Shown here: positions 50,868-59,830 of the stretch, piece by piece
Numbering within the stretch: the first letter of the stretch is position 1
Layout: every line of letters starts with the position of its first letter
NCBI GenBank assembly: GCA_910583855.1
Contig: CAJTYL010000005.1
Coordinates: forward strand, 62,001-126,000
Direction: 5' to 3'
Length of the DNA stretch: 64,000 bases
Origin: an uncultured Christensenella sp.
Lineage (GTDB): Bacteria; Bacillota; Clostridia; Christensenellales; Borkfalkiaceae
The notes under the pieces: model-generated
Database searches by the model: none
The model's input: only the letters and a program-made list of their open reading frames with translations
What the model was told of the DNA's origin: nothing
Program-made: the position numbers and the translations under genes

Positions 50868-52346
50868 ATGTCAGACAAAAATAACGTTATGCCCAACAAT
50901 TTGGACGCCGAACAGGCGCTTTTGGGATGTATGCTTATCGACAACGAAATATTGCCGGAAGTTTTGGACGCGCTAACCGATAACGATTTTTATCAGGATT
51001 CTCATAAATTTATTATCAGTGCGATAAAGCTTACCTTTGCGGACAGAAAGCCTGTCGATATCGTTACGCTTTCGGACAGATTGGAGAGCGACGGCAACCT
51101 GCAGAAGGCGGGCGGGATAAGCTATCTAACAGAGCTCGTGCAAATTACGCCTTCCGCTGCAAATTATAAATATTATCTCGATATCGTAAAGCGGGACAGT
51201 GTAAACAGAAATCTTATTCGTGCGGCGAGGGATATTGCGGATTTTTCCAAATCGAGCGACGATTCTTTAAAAAGCATTCAATTTGCGGAAGAAAAAATTT
51301 ATTCGGTATCACAGGTTAACGATACTTCTACAATTAAGGATATACGTGAGAGCGACGGACTTGATATTGTTTTTGAAAAGTTCCAGAAACTTTCCGAGGA
51401 TAAAGACGCGTATCGCGGCGTTGCGACAGGTTTTAACCGTTTGGACAGACTTACGAACGGCTTACAAAAATCCGATCTTATCGTTCTTGCCGCCCGCCCC
51501 GGTATGGGTAAAACCTCGCTTGCAATGAACATTGTCGAGCATGCCGCCGTAGTGGACGGTAAGGTGTGCGCAGTGTTTTCTTTGGAAATGCCCGAAGTTC
51601 AGATTATTCAAAGGCTTCTTTGTTCGAACGCGGAAGTCAGTATGTCGGACGCGCTTCAGGGTAAACTGTCGGATAACGACTGGAAGCAGCTTGCAAAGGC
51701 GAGTGAACGTCTCAGAAAGTGTAAAATCAGCATTGACGACAGTTCGAGAGTTACCCCTGCCGAAATTCTTTCAAAGTGCAGAAGAATAAAGGCAAGAAAC
51801 AACGGTCAACTTGACCTCGTCATGATAGACTATATTCAGCTTATGTCAAGCGGCAAAAAAACGGGTGAAGAAAACAGAGTGCAGGAAGTTGCGTCAATAA
51901 CCCGTGATTTGAAGATAATGGCAAAGGAGTTGGACGTTCCCGTAATTGCGCTTTCACAGCTTCGCCGTATCCAATCGGGGGAGCCTCAGCTTACCGACCT
52001 TAGAGAGTCGGGCGCGATAGAGCAGGACGCAGACATGGTAATGTTTATTTCCCGTCCCGACGTAACGGCAAGCGAGGACGATTTGAAGAACGGCAAGGTC
52101 GTCAAAGGCGAAGCCTTTTTGAATATTGCAAAGAACAGAAACGGCAGCCTTGACAGAATAAGGTTAAGATTTAAGGGCGAGCTTACCAAATTCGTCAATC
52201 CCGAGCTAAACGAGGCTATGGAAGAGCGTGCTCCTTCGCCCAGAACTGCAAGAAACGGTGAGAATAAGACGAATGGAAATTTCAACGACCTTCCGCCGAT
52301 TGACGAAGAGAATATGCCGCCGCTCGACGAAGAGCCTCCGTTTTAA
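50868..52346 (+). CDS. dnaB: DnaB-family replicative DNA helicase
   Basis: Hexameric helicase that unwinds DNA at the fork. 492 residues (called dnaC in Bacillus). The N-terminal helical domain starts with PNNLDAEQALLGCML. The RecA-like core has Walker A in AARPGMGKTS (near residues 208-216), SLEMPEVQIIQR, Walker B LDLVMIDYIQLMS and the C-terminal arginine region LRESGAIEQDADMV. The last 35 residues form an acidic, proline-rich tail. ywlC begins 3 nt later. Confidence 0.96.
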   Translation: MSDKNNVMPNNLDAEQALLGCMLIDNEILPEVLDALTDNDFYQDSHKFIISAIKLTFADRKPVDIVTLSDRLESDGNLQKAGGISYLTELVQITPSAANYKYYLDIVKRDSVNRNLIRAARDIADFSKSSDDSLKSIQFAEEKIYSVSQVNDTSTIKDIRESDGLDIVFEKFQKLSEDKDAYRGVATGFNRLDRLTNGLQKSDLIVLAARPGMGKTSLAMNIVEHAAVVDGKVCAVFSLEMPEVQIIQRLLCSNAEVSMSDALQGKLSDNDWKQLAKASERLRKCKISIDDSSRVTPAEILSKCRRIKARNNGQLDLVMIDYIQLMSSGKKTGEENRVQEVASITRDLKIMAKELDVPVIALSQLRRIQSGEPQLTDLRESGAIEQDADMVMFISRPDVTASEDDLKNGKVVKGEAFLNIAKNRNGSLDRIRLRFKGELTKFVNPELNEAMEERAPSPRTARNGENKTNGNFNDLPPIDEENMPPLDEEPPF

Positions 52347-52349
52347 ATT

Positions 52350-53339
52350 ATGATTACCAAAGTTTTACAAATTGATGAAAGCGCTCTTTCGCTTTCTAAA
52401 AAAATAATAGAAAACGGCGGTGTGGTTGCAATCCCCACTGAAACCGTGTACGGCTTGGGTGCGAACGCCTTCGATAATGCTGCGGTAGAAAAAATTTTTG
52501 AAATAAAGGGGCGCCCTAACGACAATCCGCTAATCGTCCACGTGCATAAGGATTACGATATTTCCACGCTCGTTGAAGATATTCCCGATTATGCGAAGCT
52601 GCTTGCAAAGGCGTTTTTACCCGGTCCTTTGACGATGGTCTATAAAAGCAAGGGGACTGTAAGCAGTGTGGTTTCTTGCGGGCTTAATACTCTTGCTATA
52701 AGAATACCGTCTCACGAGGGCGCGCAAAAGTTTTTAAAATATGTAAATCTCCCTATAGCAGCGCCGTCCGCGAACGTTTCAAAACATGTCAGCCCGACGA
52801 CGGCGGAGCACGTTTTTACCGATTTAAACGGCAAAATCGAGCTTATTTTGGACGGAGGGAAGTCCCAAGGCGGGATAGAGAGCACCGTTCTGGATTGCAC
52901 GGGCGTGGCTCCCGTAGTTTTAAGAAGCGGACTTATCACGCGTGAAATGATAGCCAAAGTTGTTGGAGAGTGCGGGGAGTACGTCTATAAAGACGGTATG
53001 CGCGCAATTTCTCCGGGGTTGAAGTATAAGCATTATTCGCCAAATTGCAGAACGGTTCTTTTTAATTCCGACGAGATCGGTAAAGCCGTTAATCTCTATA
53101 ACGAAGAGACTTCTAAAGGTGCGAGGGCTTATATTTTATGCGACGGCGAAGCCGCGCGAAAGATTAATGTTGCAAACGTTTTGAACCTCGGAGACGGCGA
53201 AAACGAAATTGCTTCAAACCTGTATTTAAAATTACGCGAAGGCGAAAAGATAGCCGACATTATTATCGCCGTTGCTCCCGAGAAACAGGACGGGGTTATG
53301 GTCGGCGTAATGAACCGTTTAACCAAAGCTTGCAGATAA
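52350..53339 (+). CDS. ywlC: L-threonylcarbamoyladenylate synthase (Sua5/YwlC type)
   Basis: First step of t6A37 tRNA modification: makes threonylcarbamoyl-AMP. 329 residues; a YrdC domain (VVAIPTETVYGLGANA, KGRPNDNPLIVH, FLPGPLTMV, APSANVSKHVSPT) and a C-terminal Sua5 domain from about residue 215, beginning ISPGLKYKHYSPN. It starts right after dnaB without a clear SD. The ywlC-ywlE-rpiB order is the same as in Bacillus. Confidence 0.95.
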   Translation: MITKVLQIDESALSLSKKIIENGGVVAIPTETVYGLGANAFDNAAVEKIFEIKGRPNDNPLIVHVHKDYDISTLVEDIPDYAKLLAKAFLPGPLTMVYKSKGTVSSVVSCGLNTLAIRIPSHEGAQKFLKYVNLPIAAPSANVSKHVSPTTAEHVFTDLNGKIELILDGGKSQGGIESTVLDCTGVAPVVLRSGLITREMIAKVVGECGEYVYKDGMRAISPGLKYKHYSPNCRTVLFNSDEIGKAVNLYNEETSKGARAYILCDGEAARKINVANVLNLGDGENEIASNLYLKLREGEKIADIIIAVAPEKQDGVMVGVMNRLTKACR

Positions 53340-53399
53340 AAGGTTTAACTTGGTTTTCTGCGCTTTCAGCTTTATAAAATTGTGACGGAGGTCATAATT

Positions 53400-53852
53400 A
53401 TGAAAAGAAAAAAGATTTTATTCGTTTGTACGGGTAATACTTGCCGAAGTCCTATGGCGGAGGCGATACTTCGTACGAAGATTAAACGCAACAAAATAAG
53501 GTGGTGGGATGTATCTTCCTGCGGAATTCACGCAGAAGTGGGAGGAACGATCAGCCCGAACAGCAAAATTGCGCTTGAGGACGTAGGGATTTCCGTTGAA
53601 AACTTTAAGCCTCGCCAACTTACGCAAAAGCTTATTGAAAACAGTACGATAGTAATCTGTATGACGGAAAGCCAGAAAAAAATGCTTGAAGCTTGCGGCA
53701 ACGTGTACTGTATAAAGGATATGTGCGGCTACGACGTGCCCGACCCCTACGGTTGCAATCTTGATGCGTATAAGGTGACGCGCGACTCAATTTCACGCGC
53801 GTGTGATATAATATTGAAAAATTACGTAACCACATATAAGGACGGAGAATAA
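53400..53852 (+). CDS. ywlE: YwlE-type protein-arginine phosphatase (LMW-PTP fold)
   Basis: 150 residues from ATG 53400, which has GGAGG upstream; the GTG at 53382 lies before the SD. The catalytic loop is CTGNTCRS (C10-R16); threonine at position 14 is the residue that makes Bacillus YwlE specific for phosphoarginine rather than phosphotyrosine. The general acid is D115 in DPYG. It would counteract the arginine kinase McsB, which is not in this window. Confidence 0.9.
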   Translation: MKRKKILFVCTGNTCRSPMAEAILRTKIKRNKIRWWDVSSCGIHAEVGGTISPNSKIALEDVGISVENFKPRQLTQKLIENSTIVICMTESQKKMLEACGNVYCIKDMCGYDVPDPYGCNLDAYKVTRDSISRACDIILKNYVTTYKDGE

Positions 53853-53853
53853 T

Positions 53854-54303
53854 ATGAGAATTGCTGTTGCCTGCGATCACGGCGGACTTAACTTAAAGAA
53901 TGCGATAATTTCCCACGCCAAAGCGGCGGGGCACGAAGTCATAGACTTCGGCACAGACGCCTATGACAGTTGCGATTATCCCGACTACGCTTTGCCTGCG
54001 GCGGCGGCCGTTGCAAACGGCGAGTGTGAAAGAGGGATACTTGTATGTTCAACCGGCATAGGCGTGTCTATCGTTGCCAATAAGGTACCTGGGATACGGT
54101 GTGCGCACTGCCACGACAGTTATTGCGCGGAATACACGCGCTTGCATAACGACAGCAACGTTTTAGCCCTCGGTGCAAAAGTTGTCGGCGAGGGATACGC
54201 GCTTAAAATCGTAGATATTTTTTTGAATACCGAATTTGAAGGCGGCAGACATCAGCGAAGAGTTGATAAAATTACTGCAATAGAGAAAAAATACGGTAAA
54301 TAA
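53854..54303 (+). CDS. rpiB: RpiB, ribose-5-phosphate isomerase B
   Basis: Interconverts ribose-5-P and ribulose-5-P. 149 residues. ACDHGG at 6-11, catalytic C65 in VCSTGIG, and the HNDSNVLALG segment are present. GGAG precedes the ATG, which is one base after the ywlE stop. Terminator follows. Confidence 0.96.
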   Translation: MRIAVACDHGGLNLKNAIISHAKAAGHEVIDFGTDAYDSCDYPDYALPAAAAVANGECERGILVCSTGIGVSIVANKVPGIRCAHCHDSYCAEYTRLHNDSNVLALGAKVVGEGYALKIVDIFLNTEFEGGRHQRRVDKITAIEKKYGK

Positions 54304-54315
54304 TACTATAAAACA

Positions 54316-54350
54316 AAGCGGCGCGGGCAATTTGCCCGCGCCGCTTTTCA
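54316..54350. terminator. Bidirectional terminator
   Basis: 15-bp stem AAGCGGCGCGGGCAA with its complement around a single base, ending in TTTT. It overlaps the comEC stop. Confidence 0.85.
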
Positions 54351-56348
54351 CGATTTAATTTTACCGTTGTTGATATAATACTTAAACTTGCCGTAATCTT
54401 CCGTCATTGTAATAACAGTGTCGCAATCTGTAGCGGGCGGTTCTTCCGAATTGCTTATTAGTAACTTAACGCCGTCTGCCACGGCAATAATGTTGTGTCC
54501 GTCAATATATTCAAATTCAACGCCGCATACCGAGAAGTCTTTTTCATAGTGAAATTCAACGGTCCTAAACGGTTGAAGCGGAATATACAGCGAGCATATA
54601 TAAACGTGAGAGCAGTTAAGACTTAAGTCGTAAGCTGTAGCGCTCGTGTCGTCGCCAAGGATAATAGCGCAGTCTAAATTCGTAGAGTATTCGTCGTTAA
54701 GGTTGCGTTTAATGCGCGAAATAGGTGTGCTTTCAGTCATAACGAGAACTGTGCCTTGCGTCGATTTTATGATAACGCTACCGTTGTTTGAGTATGATGC
54801 AGCTGAGATTTTATAGCCGTTTGCAGGCATGTACGTTTGCGCAAGAACGCATATTGCAAGTACCGCGACGCCGCAGGTTGCAAGCACGCTTTTAGAAAGT
54901 AATTTAATATTTAACTTATCTGAAAAAAACAACGCTACGAGGAAATAAATAACCGCAAAAACGTTTGCTCCGAAGCCGCCTATAATTGCGTTTTCAAAAT
55001 TTGCCAAAACGAGGAAAGACAGTAGGGCTTCCAGCGGTAGCGCGGCGTTCTGCATAATAAAGCCTGCTATCGGGGGTATAATCAAGGATAGAACCGTCCC
55101 TGCAAAAAGCACGGTAAAGAAAACTGAAACGAGTGGAACTATTAAAATATTCAATAACAGTCCCGCCCAGCTTACGTATCCGAATTTTGCCAACGTTACG
55201 GGGAACGTTCCCGCCTGTGCGCCGAAAGTAGCGCTTATGACTGCGGCAACTTTGGCGGGACATTTTATCTTTTTCAAATTGCGTTTTATTGCGTTGCGGT
55301 AAAAGCATAAACCTATGATTGCGCAGAAAGACAGTTGGAATCCAACAGAAAACAGACTGAGCGGAGATATAAGCAGAATGATTATGCCGGCAAATCCTAA
55401 ATTGTTTAAGCCGTCGCTTTTAACGTGAATAAGCTTTGTCAAAATATTCACGGTGCACATAATGACGGCACGAACCGAAGAAACCGAAAATCCGCAAATC
55501 CATGCGTAACAAGTAATAGCTGTTATAGCAATAACGGCGGAAACGTATTTATTAACTCTTATTTTTTTAAGTATGAAGGAAAGAATGCCGTAAACTATTC
55601 CTATATGTAACCCCGATACGGCAAAAACGTGAGCAATACCGCCGTAACGGAAGTTAGCGAGGGTGTCGTCGTCAACGTTTTGCGTGTCGCCGAGCATCAT
55701 TGCATAGCATACCGACGCGGTTCCGTAATCTAAATTGTCGTAGAAAACGTCCTTTATGCGTGAACGGATACTTCCCGATAGCGAAAAATGGTAGGTTGAG
55801 GTTAAATCGGAATATTGCGTACAGGTGTACTTTAAATTGTCTTCGGCATAATAATTCAGCTCCCCGTAAGGGAAAGCGTCGTTGAATTTTAATTTTGTGT
55901 AGAACTGTACTCTGTAACCGACATCGCAAAAATCCCCGTACCGTTCGGAAAGATACACGCGTACCTTGCCGCTCAGTTTTTCATCGTACGCCGTAGCGTC
56001 GCCGATAATAATATATTCGCCGTAGGTAGCTGTGCCTTTTTCTTTAACGGTGCCTGTAATAAGGTAAACTTGTTCCGTGTCAACGTCACAAACGCTGTAA
56101 TTTTGCAAAGTGTAGTAGCAGTTCAACGCTCCGCCCGTAAAGATTGCAATTAATATAAGAGAGATAACAAGTAGTTTTTTCTTTTTGAGAATCAGACAAA
56201 ATAAAAAAACAATTGCGGTTAAAGGAATTACCGCAATCAATAAAACAATATTCGTTTTAAAGAAACTAATCAAATAACCGAACAACACGCCCAACGCAAG
56301 AGTGCAGGCTGTAAGCACCGGTATTCTCACGTTAAACATGCGAATCAC
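54348..56348 (-). CDS. comEC: ComEC/Rec2-like DNA uptake channel with a reduced C-terminal domain
   Basis: Membrane channel for single-stranded DNA in competence. 666 residues. N-terminal helices and a DUF4131-like OB domain (1-200), then the competence domain (about 210-490) with ALMLGDTQNVDDDTL, GGIAHVFAVSGLHIGIVYG and FQLSFCAIIGL. The C-terminal 160 residues sit where other ComEC proteins have a metallo-beta-lactamase domain, but no HxHxDH motif is present. The start is a GTG at 56348, 7 nt after a -10 box; ATG 56339 is an alternative. Confidence 0.87.
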   Translation of the reverse strand: MIRMFNVRIPVLTACTLALGVLFGYLISFFKTNIVLLIAVIPLTAIVFLFCLILKKKKLLVISLILIAIFTGGALNCYYTLQNYSVCDVDTEQVYLITGTVKEKGTATYGEYIIIGDATAYDEKLSGKVRVYLSERYGDFCDVGYRVQFYTKLKFNDAFPYGELNYYAEDNLKYTCTQYSDLTSTYHFSLSGSIRSRIKDVFYDNLDYGTASVCYAMMLGDTQNVDDDTLANFRYGGIAHVFAVSGLHIGIVYGILSFILKKIRVNKYVSAVIAITAITCYAWICGFSVSSVRAVIMCTVNILTKLIHVKSDGLNNLGFAGIIILLISPLSLFSVGFQLSFCAIIGLCFYRNAIKRNLKKIKCPAKVAAVISATFGAQAGTFPVTLAKFGYVSWAGLLLNILIVPLVSVFFTVLFAGTVLSLIIPPIAGFIMQNAALPLEALLSFLVLANFENAIIGGFGANVFAVIYFLVALFFSDKLNIKLLSKSVLATCGVAVLAICVLAQTYMPANGYKISAASYSNNGSVIIKSTQGTVLVMTESTPISRIKRNLNDEYSTNLDCAIILGDDTSATAYDLSLNCSHVYICSLYIPLQPFRTVEFHYEKDFSVCGVEFEYIDGHNIIAVADGVKLLISNSEEPPATDCDTVITMTEDYGKFKYYINNGKIKS

Positions 56349-56355
56349 GTGACAA

Positions 56356-56384
56356 AATATAGCATAATTCTACATAGTTGTAAA
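56356..56384 (-). promoter_or_regulatory. comEC promoter
   Basis: Minus strand: TTTACA (56379-56384), a 17-nt spacer, TATATT (56356-56361) with an upstream TG. The GTG start of comEC lies 7 nt after the -10. Confidence 0.6.
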
Positions 56385-56436
56385 CTTATTTCTCACTTCT
56401 GTTTGAAAATTAATATTTAAGTCGATAATTACAATT

Positions 56437-57897
56437 ATGAAATTTGAAAGCGTTTGGAAATGCGAAAAAAGAAATTATCCAGCTTTAGACGGGGATGCGG
56501 AGAGGGACGTCGTGGTTATAGGCGGCGGAATTGCTGGCTATCTTACGGCGTTTAAGCTTGCCGAGGCAGGGCAGTTCGTAACGCTGATAGAGGCGGACAA
56601 GCTTTTCTGCGGGACTACCGGCAGAACTACTGCCAAAATAACATATAATCAAGGCGGAGTTTATTACGACCTTTATTATAACAACGGTTTTGAAGTACCA
56701 AAGCTTTACTATAAGGCGCAAATTGACGGTATGCGCGGGTTTAAAGAGCTCAAAGACAAATTTTGCATTGAATGCGATTGGGCGGAAACTAACGGTTATA
56801 TATTTTCTTGCAGTTCTGAAACGCGTCTTAAAAGAACGTTCAGCGTTATGCAGGATATAGGAGCGGAATGCGAATGGGAGAGTGCGCTTACACACTACGA
56901 TGCAATAGCGGTAATAAAGAGCAGGCGACAATATCTGTTTGACCCGTTAAAATTTCTTTGCGCCCTGCCCGTAAGGTTTGAAATTTTCGAGCACACCCGC
57001 GCGCTTGACGTGGACGTGCGGAATAAGACCGTGTTTACCGATAAGGGCAAAATTAGGGCAAAAAATATTGTCGTTGCAACGCACTTTCCCATAATAAATT
57101 CACACGGCGCCTACTTTTTGAAGCTCAGACAGTCGACTTCGTATACGGTTGCAATAAACAAGAGCCTTACAGGTGAAATGTTTCTCGAAGAGAAACGGGA
57201 CGGAATATCCGTGCGTCCGTATTCTGGCGGAACGCTTTTCGGAGGCGGCGACCACAGGACGGGCAGAATAAAGGATTTGGGGCACTTTCTCACATTGAAA
57301 GGTCGTGCGGAAAAGCTTTACGGTGCGGATACCGTAACCAACTGTTGGAGCGCTGAAGACGTAATGACCTTTGACGGCATGCCGATGGCGGGGCTGTACG
57401 CAAAGGGTACGGAAGGAGTTTACGTCATAACCGGATTCAATAAATGGGGTATGGCAAATTCGATGACTTGCGCAAACCTTATCCGCGACCTGATTTTAGG
57501 CAAGGAAAACGAATTTGCAAAGCTGTTCTCATCGCAACGCAAGGTTAAGGGTGGAACGGGTGCGTTCGTTTCAAATGCATTGACTAACGTTAAAGAAATA
57601 ACTATGGGCTATTTCAGGTTAACGGCTAAAACGGAGGCGGACGTTGCAAAGGGTACGGGCGCAATCGTCAAATATAACGGCAAAAAACGCGCCGTTTACC
57701 GCGACGAAGAGGACAACCTGCACGTAATTGGCAGTATGTGCCCGCATATGCACGGCGAGCTTAAATGGAACGCAGATACGCACACGTGGGACTGTCCGTG
57801 CCACGGCTCGCGGTTCGATATTTATGGCAACATTCTTTCGGAGCCCGCTGCAAAGACTTGCAAATATATCAAAGTTGAAACTAAAAAAGAAGGGTAA
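56437..57897 (+). CDS. FAD-dependent oxidoreductase with C-terminal Rieske [2Fe-2S] domain
   Basis: 486 residues. A DadA-type FAD domain opens with VVIGGGIAGYLTAFKLAEAG and has GRTTAKIT near residue 65 and a second FAD stretch GVYVITGFNKWGMANSMT. From about residue 400 a Rieske domain has the ligand pairs CPHMH and CPCH. The combination occurs in Clostridia and Bacilli; substrate unknown. No SD is seen and the ATG lies 7 nt after GATAAT, so it may be leaderless too. The stop is inside a terminator hairpin. Confidence 0.88.
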   Translation: MKFESVWKCEKRNYPALDGDAERDVVVIGGGIAGYLTAFKLAEAGQFVTLIEADKLFCGTTGRTTAKITYNQGGVYYDLYYNNGFEVPKLYYKAQIDGMRGFKELKDKFCIECDWAETNGYIFSCSSETRLKRTFSVMQDIGAECEWESALTHYDAIAVIKSRRQYLFDPLKFLCALPVRFEIFEHTRALDVDVRNKTVFTDKGKIRAKNIVVATHFPIINSHGAYFLKLRQSTSYTVAINKSLTGEMFLEEKRDGISVRPYSGGTLFGGGDHRTGRIKDLGHFLTLKGRAEKLYGADTVTNCWSAEDVMTFDGMPMAGLYAKGTEGVYVITGFNKWGMANSMTCANLIRDLILGKENEFAKLFSSQRKVKGGTGAFVSNALTNVKEITMGYFRLTAKTEADVAKGTGAIVKYNGKKRAVYRDEEDNLHVIGSMCPHMHGELKWNADTHTWDCPCHGSRFDIYGNILSEPAAKTCKYIKVETKKEG

Positions 57898-57912
57898 TTA
57901 CCCTTCTTTTTT
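57883..57912 (+). terminator. Terminator overlapping the oxidoreductase stop codon
   Basis: A perfect palindrome: AAAAAAGAAGGGT, four-base centre, then its complement ending in TTTTTT. The TAA stop lies in the loop region. Confidence 0.8.
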
Positions 57913-57934
57913 AGTGTTAATTACCAATATTGGC

Positions 57935-57963
57935 TTGACAACCTAAGCTATTTTTATTATAAT
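57935..57963 (+). promoter_or_regulatory. tRNA-Leu promoter (full consensus)
   Basis: TTGACA 57935-57940, a 17-nt spacer, TATAAT 57958-57963. Confidence 0.88.
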
Positions 57964-57975
57964 CACAATAGTTTT

Positions 57976-58058
57976 GCGGACGTGGCGAAATTGGCAGACG
58001 CGCAGGTTTCAGGTTCCTGTGGGCAACCATGGGGGTTCAAGTCCCTTCGTCCGCACCA
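57976..58058 (+). tRNA. tRNA-Leu (anticodon CAG)
   Basis: Class II tRNA of 83 nt with encoded CCA. Acceptor GCGGACG/CGTCCGC, loop TTCAGGT with anticodon CAG, variable arm GTGGGCAACCATG, T arm GGGTTCAAGTCCC. The last pair of the anticodon stem is a T-T mismatch. Confidence 0.88.
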
Positions 58059-58130
58059 AGACAGACAGAGATTGAACCTTAGATACGTATTTGTAAACGG
58101 GGTTGCGGGCTTTGTCGCAAAAAGGTAAAA

Positions 58131-58168
58131 GTAAAACGGCAATGAGTTTAGGCTCGTTGCCGTTTTAC
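58131..58168 (+). terminator. Long hairpin after tRNA-Leu, probable terminator
   Basis: A 16-bp stem with one wobble (58131-58146 with 58153-58168), loop TTTAGG, ending in TTTTAC. No long T-tract after it. Confidence 0.5.
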
Positions 58169-58281
58169 TATCTCCCACCCAAGAGAACCCACCCTAATGG
58201 GCATAAAACAAAATAAATACTTTTCGTCATAGATTTACAATATTCTCCGTTTTTTACGCCAAAAGTGTTACAGTGTTACAT

Positions 58282-58331
58282 AGTGGCGTAGGTAATACTA
58301 TACGCCACTGCGGGCGGCTGTCGCCGCCCGC
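58282..58331. repeat. Two tandem perfect hairpins
   Basis: AGTGGCGTA (58282-58290) pairs with 58301-58309, and directly after it GCGGGCGGC (58310-58318) pairs with 58323-58331 around TGTC. Nearby short repeats of GTGTTACA precede them. No T-tract. The rest of 58059-58384 shows no gene. Confidence 0.55.
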
Positions 58332-58384
58332 ATATTGCCGTAAATATGTTACACGTTACGGGGTGAAGTAAAAAAAGAATATAG

Positions 58385-58540
58385 TTATTTGCTATCGGTT
58401 GCCTTTTGAACAATAACTTTTCCATTTTTTATTTCAATAAGGATTTTGCCCTTGCATTTCGGGCAATAGATTTCTATGGTTGAGCCGTCGCCTAACTTGA
58501 ATAATTTATACCCACATTCGGGGCAAACGACATAATACAT
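58385..58540 (-). CDS. Small zinc-ribbon protein
   Basis: 51 residues, ATG at 58540. Two CxxC knuckles (CPECG at 6-10, CPKCK at 26-30) separated by 16 residues form a zinc ribbon; a lysine-rich tail follows. It resembles the small Com-like or DUF zinc ribbons of phages and mobile elements. It begins two bases after the stop of the upstream 124-residue gene, so the two form one unit. Confidence 0.6.
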   Translation of the reverse strand: MYYVVCPECGYKLFKLGDGSTIEIYCPKCKGKILIEIKNGKVIVQKATDSK

Positions 58541-58542
58541 AA

Positions 58543-58917
58543 TTACTCAATAATTTTGAGTATATTCTTTTCAACTAATGTAACCGGATAGCGGGTCATA
58601 CCTTGCTTAACGCCATTTTTTCCAAATATTTTTTCTATCGTACCTTTATTTCTCACGGTCATTCCTTGTATAACTTTTCCGTCTGCATTTTTTCTTCTTA
58701 TGATAATACAGTTTTCCTCAAATTCTTCAAGAAATTTAACAGCAACTACTACTTTGCCATTTTCTTGTGCTGTTAATAATTGTGCAAATTTGAAATTCCC
58801 TGTATCCTCAACTAATTTGCACGCCTCTGCATTAAAGTCGAGTTGTCCTCTTCCTATGCTTACAAATGCTGATGAGCGTCCGTCCGCTTGTTTGATTTTT
58901 ACTACCTGCCATTCCAT
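58543..58917 (-). CDS. Hypothetical protein, first gene of a two-gene accessory unit
   Basis: 124 residues, no family recognised. Predicted mixed alpha/beta with a basic C-terminal half (RRKNADGKVIQGMTVRNKG, then NGVKQGMTRYPVTLVEKN); a nucleic-acid-binding role is possible but not shown. AAGGGG lies about 11 bases before the ATG, and a consensus promoter lies upstream. Followed immediately by the zinc-ribbon gene. Confidence 0.6.
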   Translation of the reverse strand: MEWQVVKIKQADGRSSAFVSIGRGQLDFNAEACKLVEDTGNFKFAQLLTAQENGKVVVAVKFLEEFEENCIIIRRKNADGKVIQGMTVRNKGTIEKIFGKNGVKQGMTRYPVTLVEKNILKIIE

Positions 58918-58952
58918 AATGATTTTTTCCCCTTGTTTTAATTATTATACTT

Positions 58953-58981
58953 ATTATACACAAAATAGTTAAAGTTGTCAA
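58953..58981 (-). promoter_or_regulatory. Promoter of the two-gene accessory unit
   Basis: Minus strand: TTGACA (58976-58981), a 17-nt spacer, TATAAT (58953-58958). Confidence 0.8.
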
Positions 58982-59180
58982 TAGTATTTGCATAAATTCT
59001 TGTGATTATTTTAATGATTATAATGATTTTTGTGGTCGAATATTCTAATTGATAAATAATGTTTGTTAATGCTTATTATAAATTAACTAATAAAATATTA
59101 TATTCGACAAATAAGATAAAAAATAGGTGTTCTAGCTCACTACGCTCAGCAAGCTAAGATGCGTTCGCCTTTTTAAATTT
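58982..59180. other. AT-rich non-coding stretch
   Basis: Strongly AT-rich with no ORF. It ends in a short GC-richer segment (59135-59170, containing CACTACGCTCAGC) similar in style to the palindromic stretches beside the tRNA fragments. It joins the pseudogene that follows. Confidence 0.4.
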
Positions 59181-59747
59181 TGTCCACATAAAAGTTCAAT
59201 CATGATGTAAATGGTACGGTACGGAGAAGCGCGGCGTTACCTGCAAAGGAAAAGAAATTTTTTTAAGAAGGTTTAATTCGGCAGAGATAACCGAATTTTA
59301 CTTGCCGAAAGACTGCCCGTCTTTTTGCGTGGGGTGTATAAGTTGTTTTGTGAATGGTGAAAACAACTGTGAATATTATTTATACATATGGCTTATCGTT
59401 GGATACCGCACAGACTAGCTACTCAAATGTTTGGTAAGCGCGCCGTAATTATTACGCAATGTCTTGGCGCAGGGGCGAAATCGACGGCAAAAGATATTAA
59501 ACACAGCCTGTCTTGGTGGGGAATTTCTAAAATAGGAGTATACAGCGGCGCTCTGATGAACGATATTACTTGGGACAAACTTTCGGAGTACAGACGCAAA
59601 AAACTTACAAAAGGTATTATCAATCTTGCCGTTCGCTTCGCTAAAATAAATTATGAAAAACCGACCTATACAACATCTATAACTAAAATAAAGTTCAAGT
59701 TTTGTCGTTTTATACAAAGGAAAGTGCGGAAAAACGGCGTTGCGTGA
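59181..59747 (+). pseudogene. Decayed NAD(P)H-dependent flavodoxin-fold oxidoreductase
   Basis: Two pieces of one gene in different frames. From 59221 to about 59385 one frame reads KRGVTCKGKEIFLRRFNSAE, then EFYLPKDCPSFCVGC and SCFVNGENNCEYY, typical of the N-terminal half of the family. From 59388 another frame reads AYRWIPHR, MFGKRAVIITQCLGAGAKST, KDIKHSLSWWGISKIGVYSG, the C-terminal half. Around 35 residues that normally lie between (the flavin-site loop region) are missing, and the N-terminus near 59190-59220 has a stop and a frameshift. The 119-residue ORF from ATG 59388 is thus a remnant rather than a gene. Confidence 0.75.
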
Positions 59748-59830
59748 CTTGATAACGAGTATGGGTATAATAATGGGTGGCTTGGTAAAAGTCGCCCGTG
59801 GAAAAGTTAATATTTCTATTCATAATTAAG

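Noticed and set aside
59388..59747. Intact 119-residue gene starting at ATG 59388
   Set aside because: The protein begins in the middle of a family domain, and the missing N-terminal part is found upstream in another frame, so it is a pseudogene remnant.
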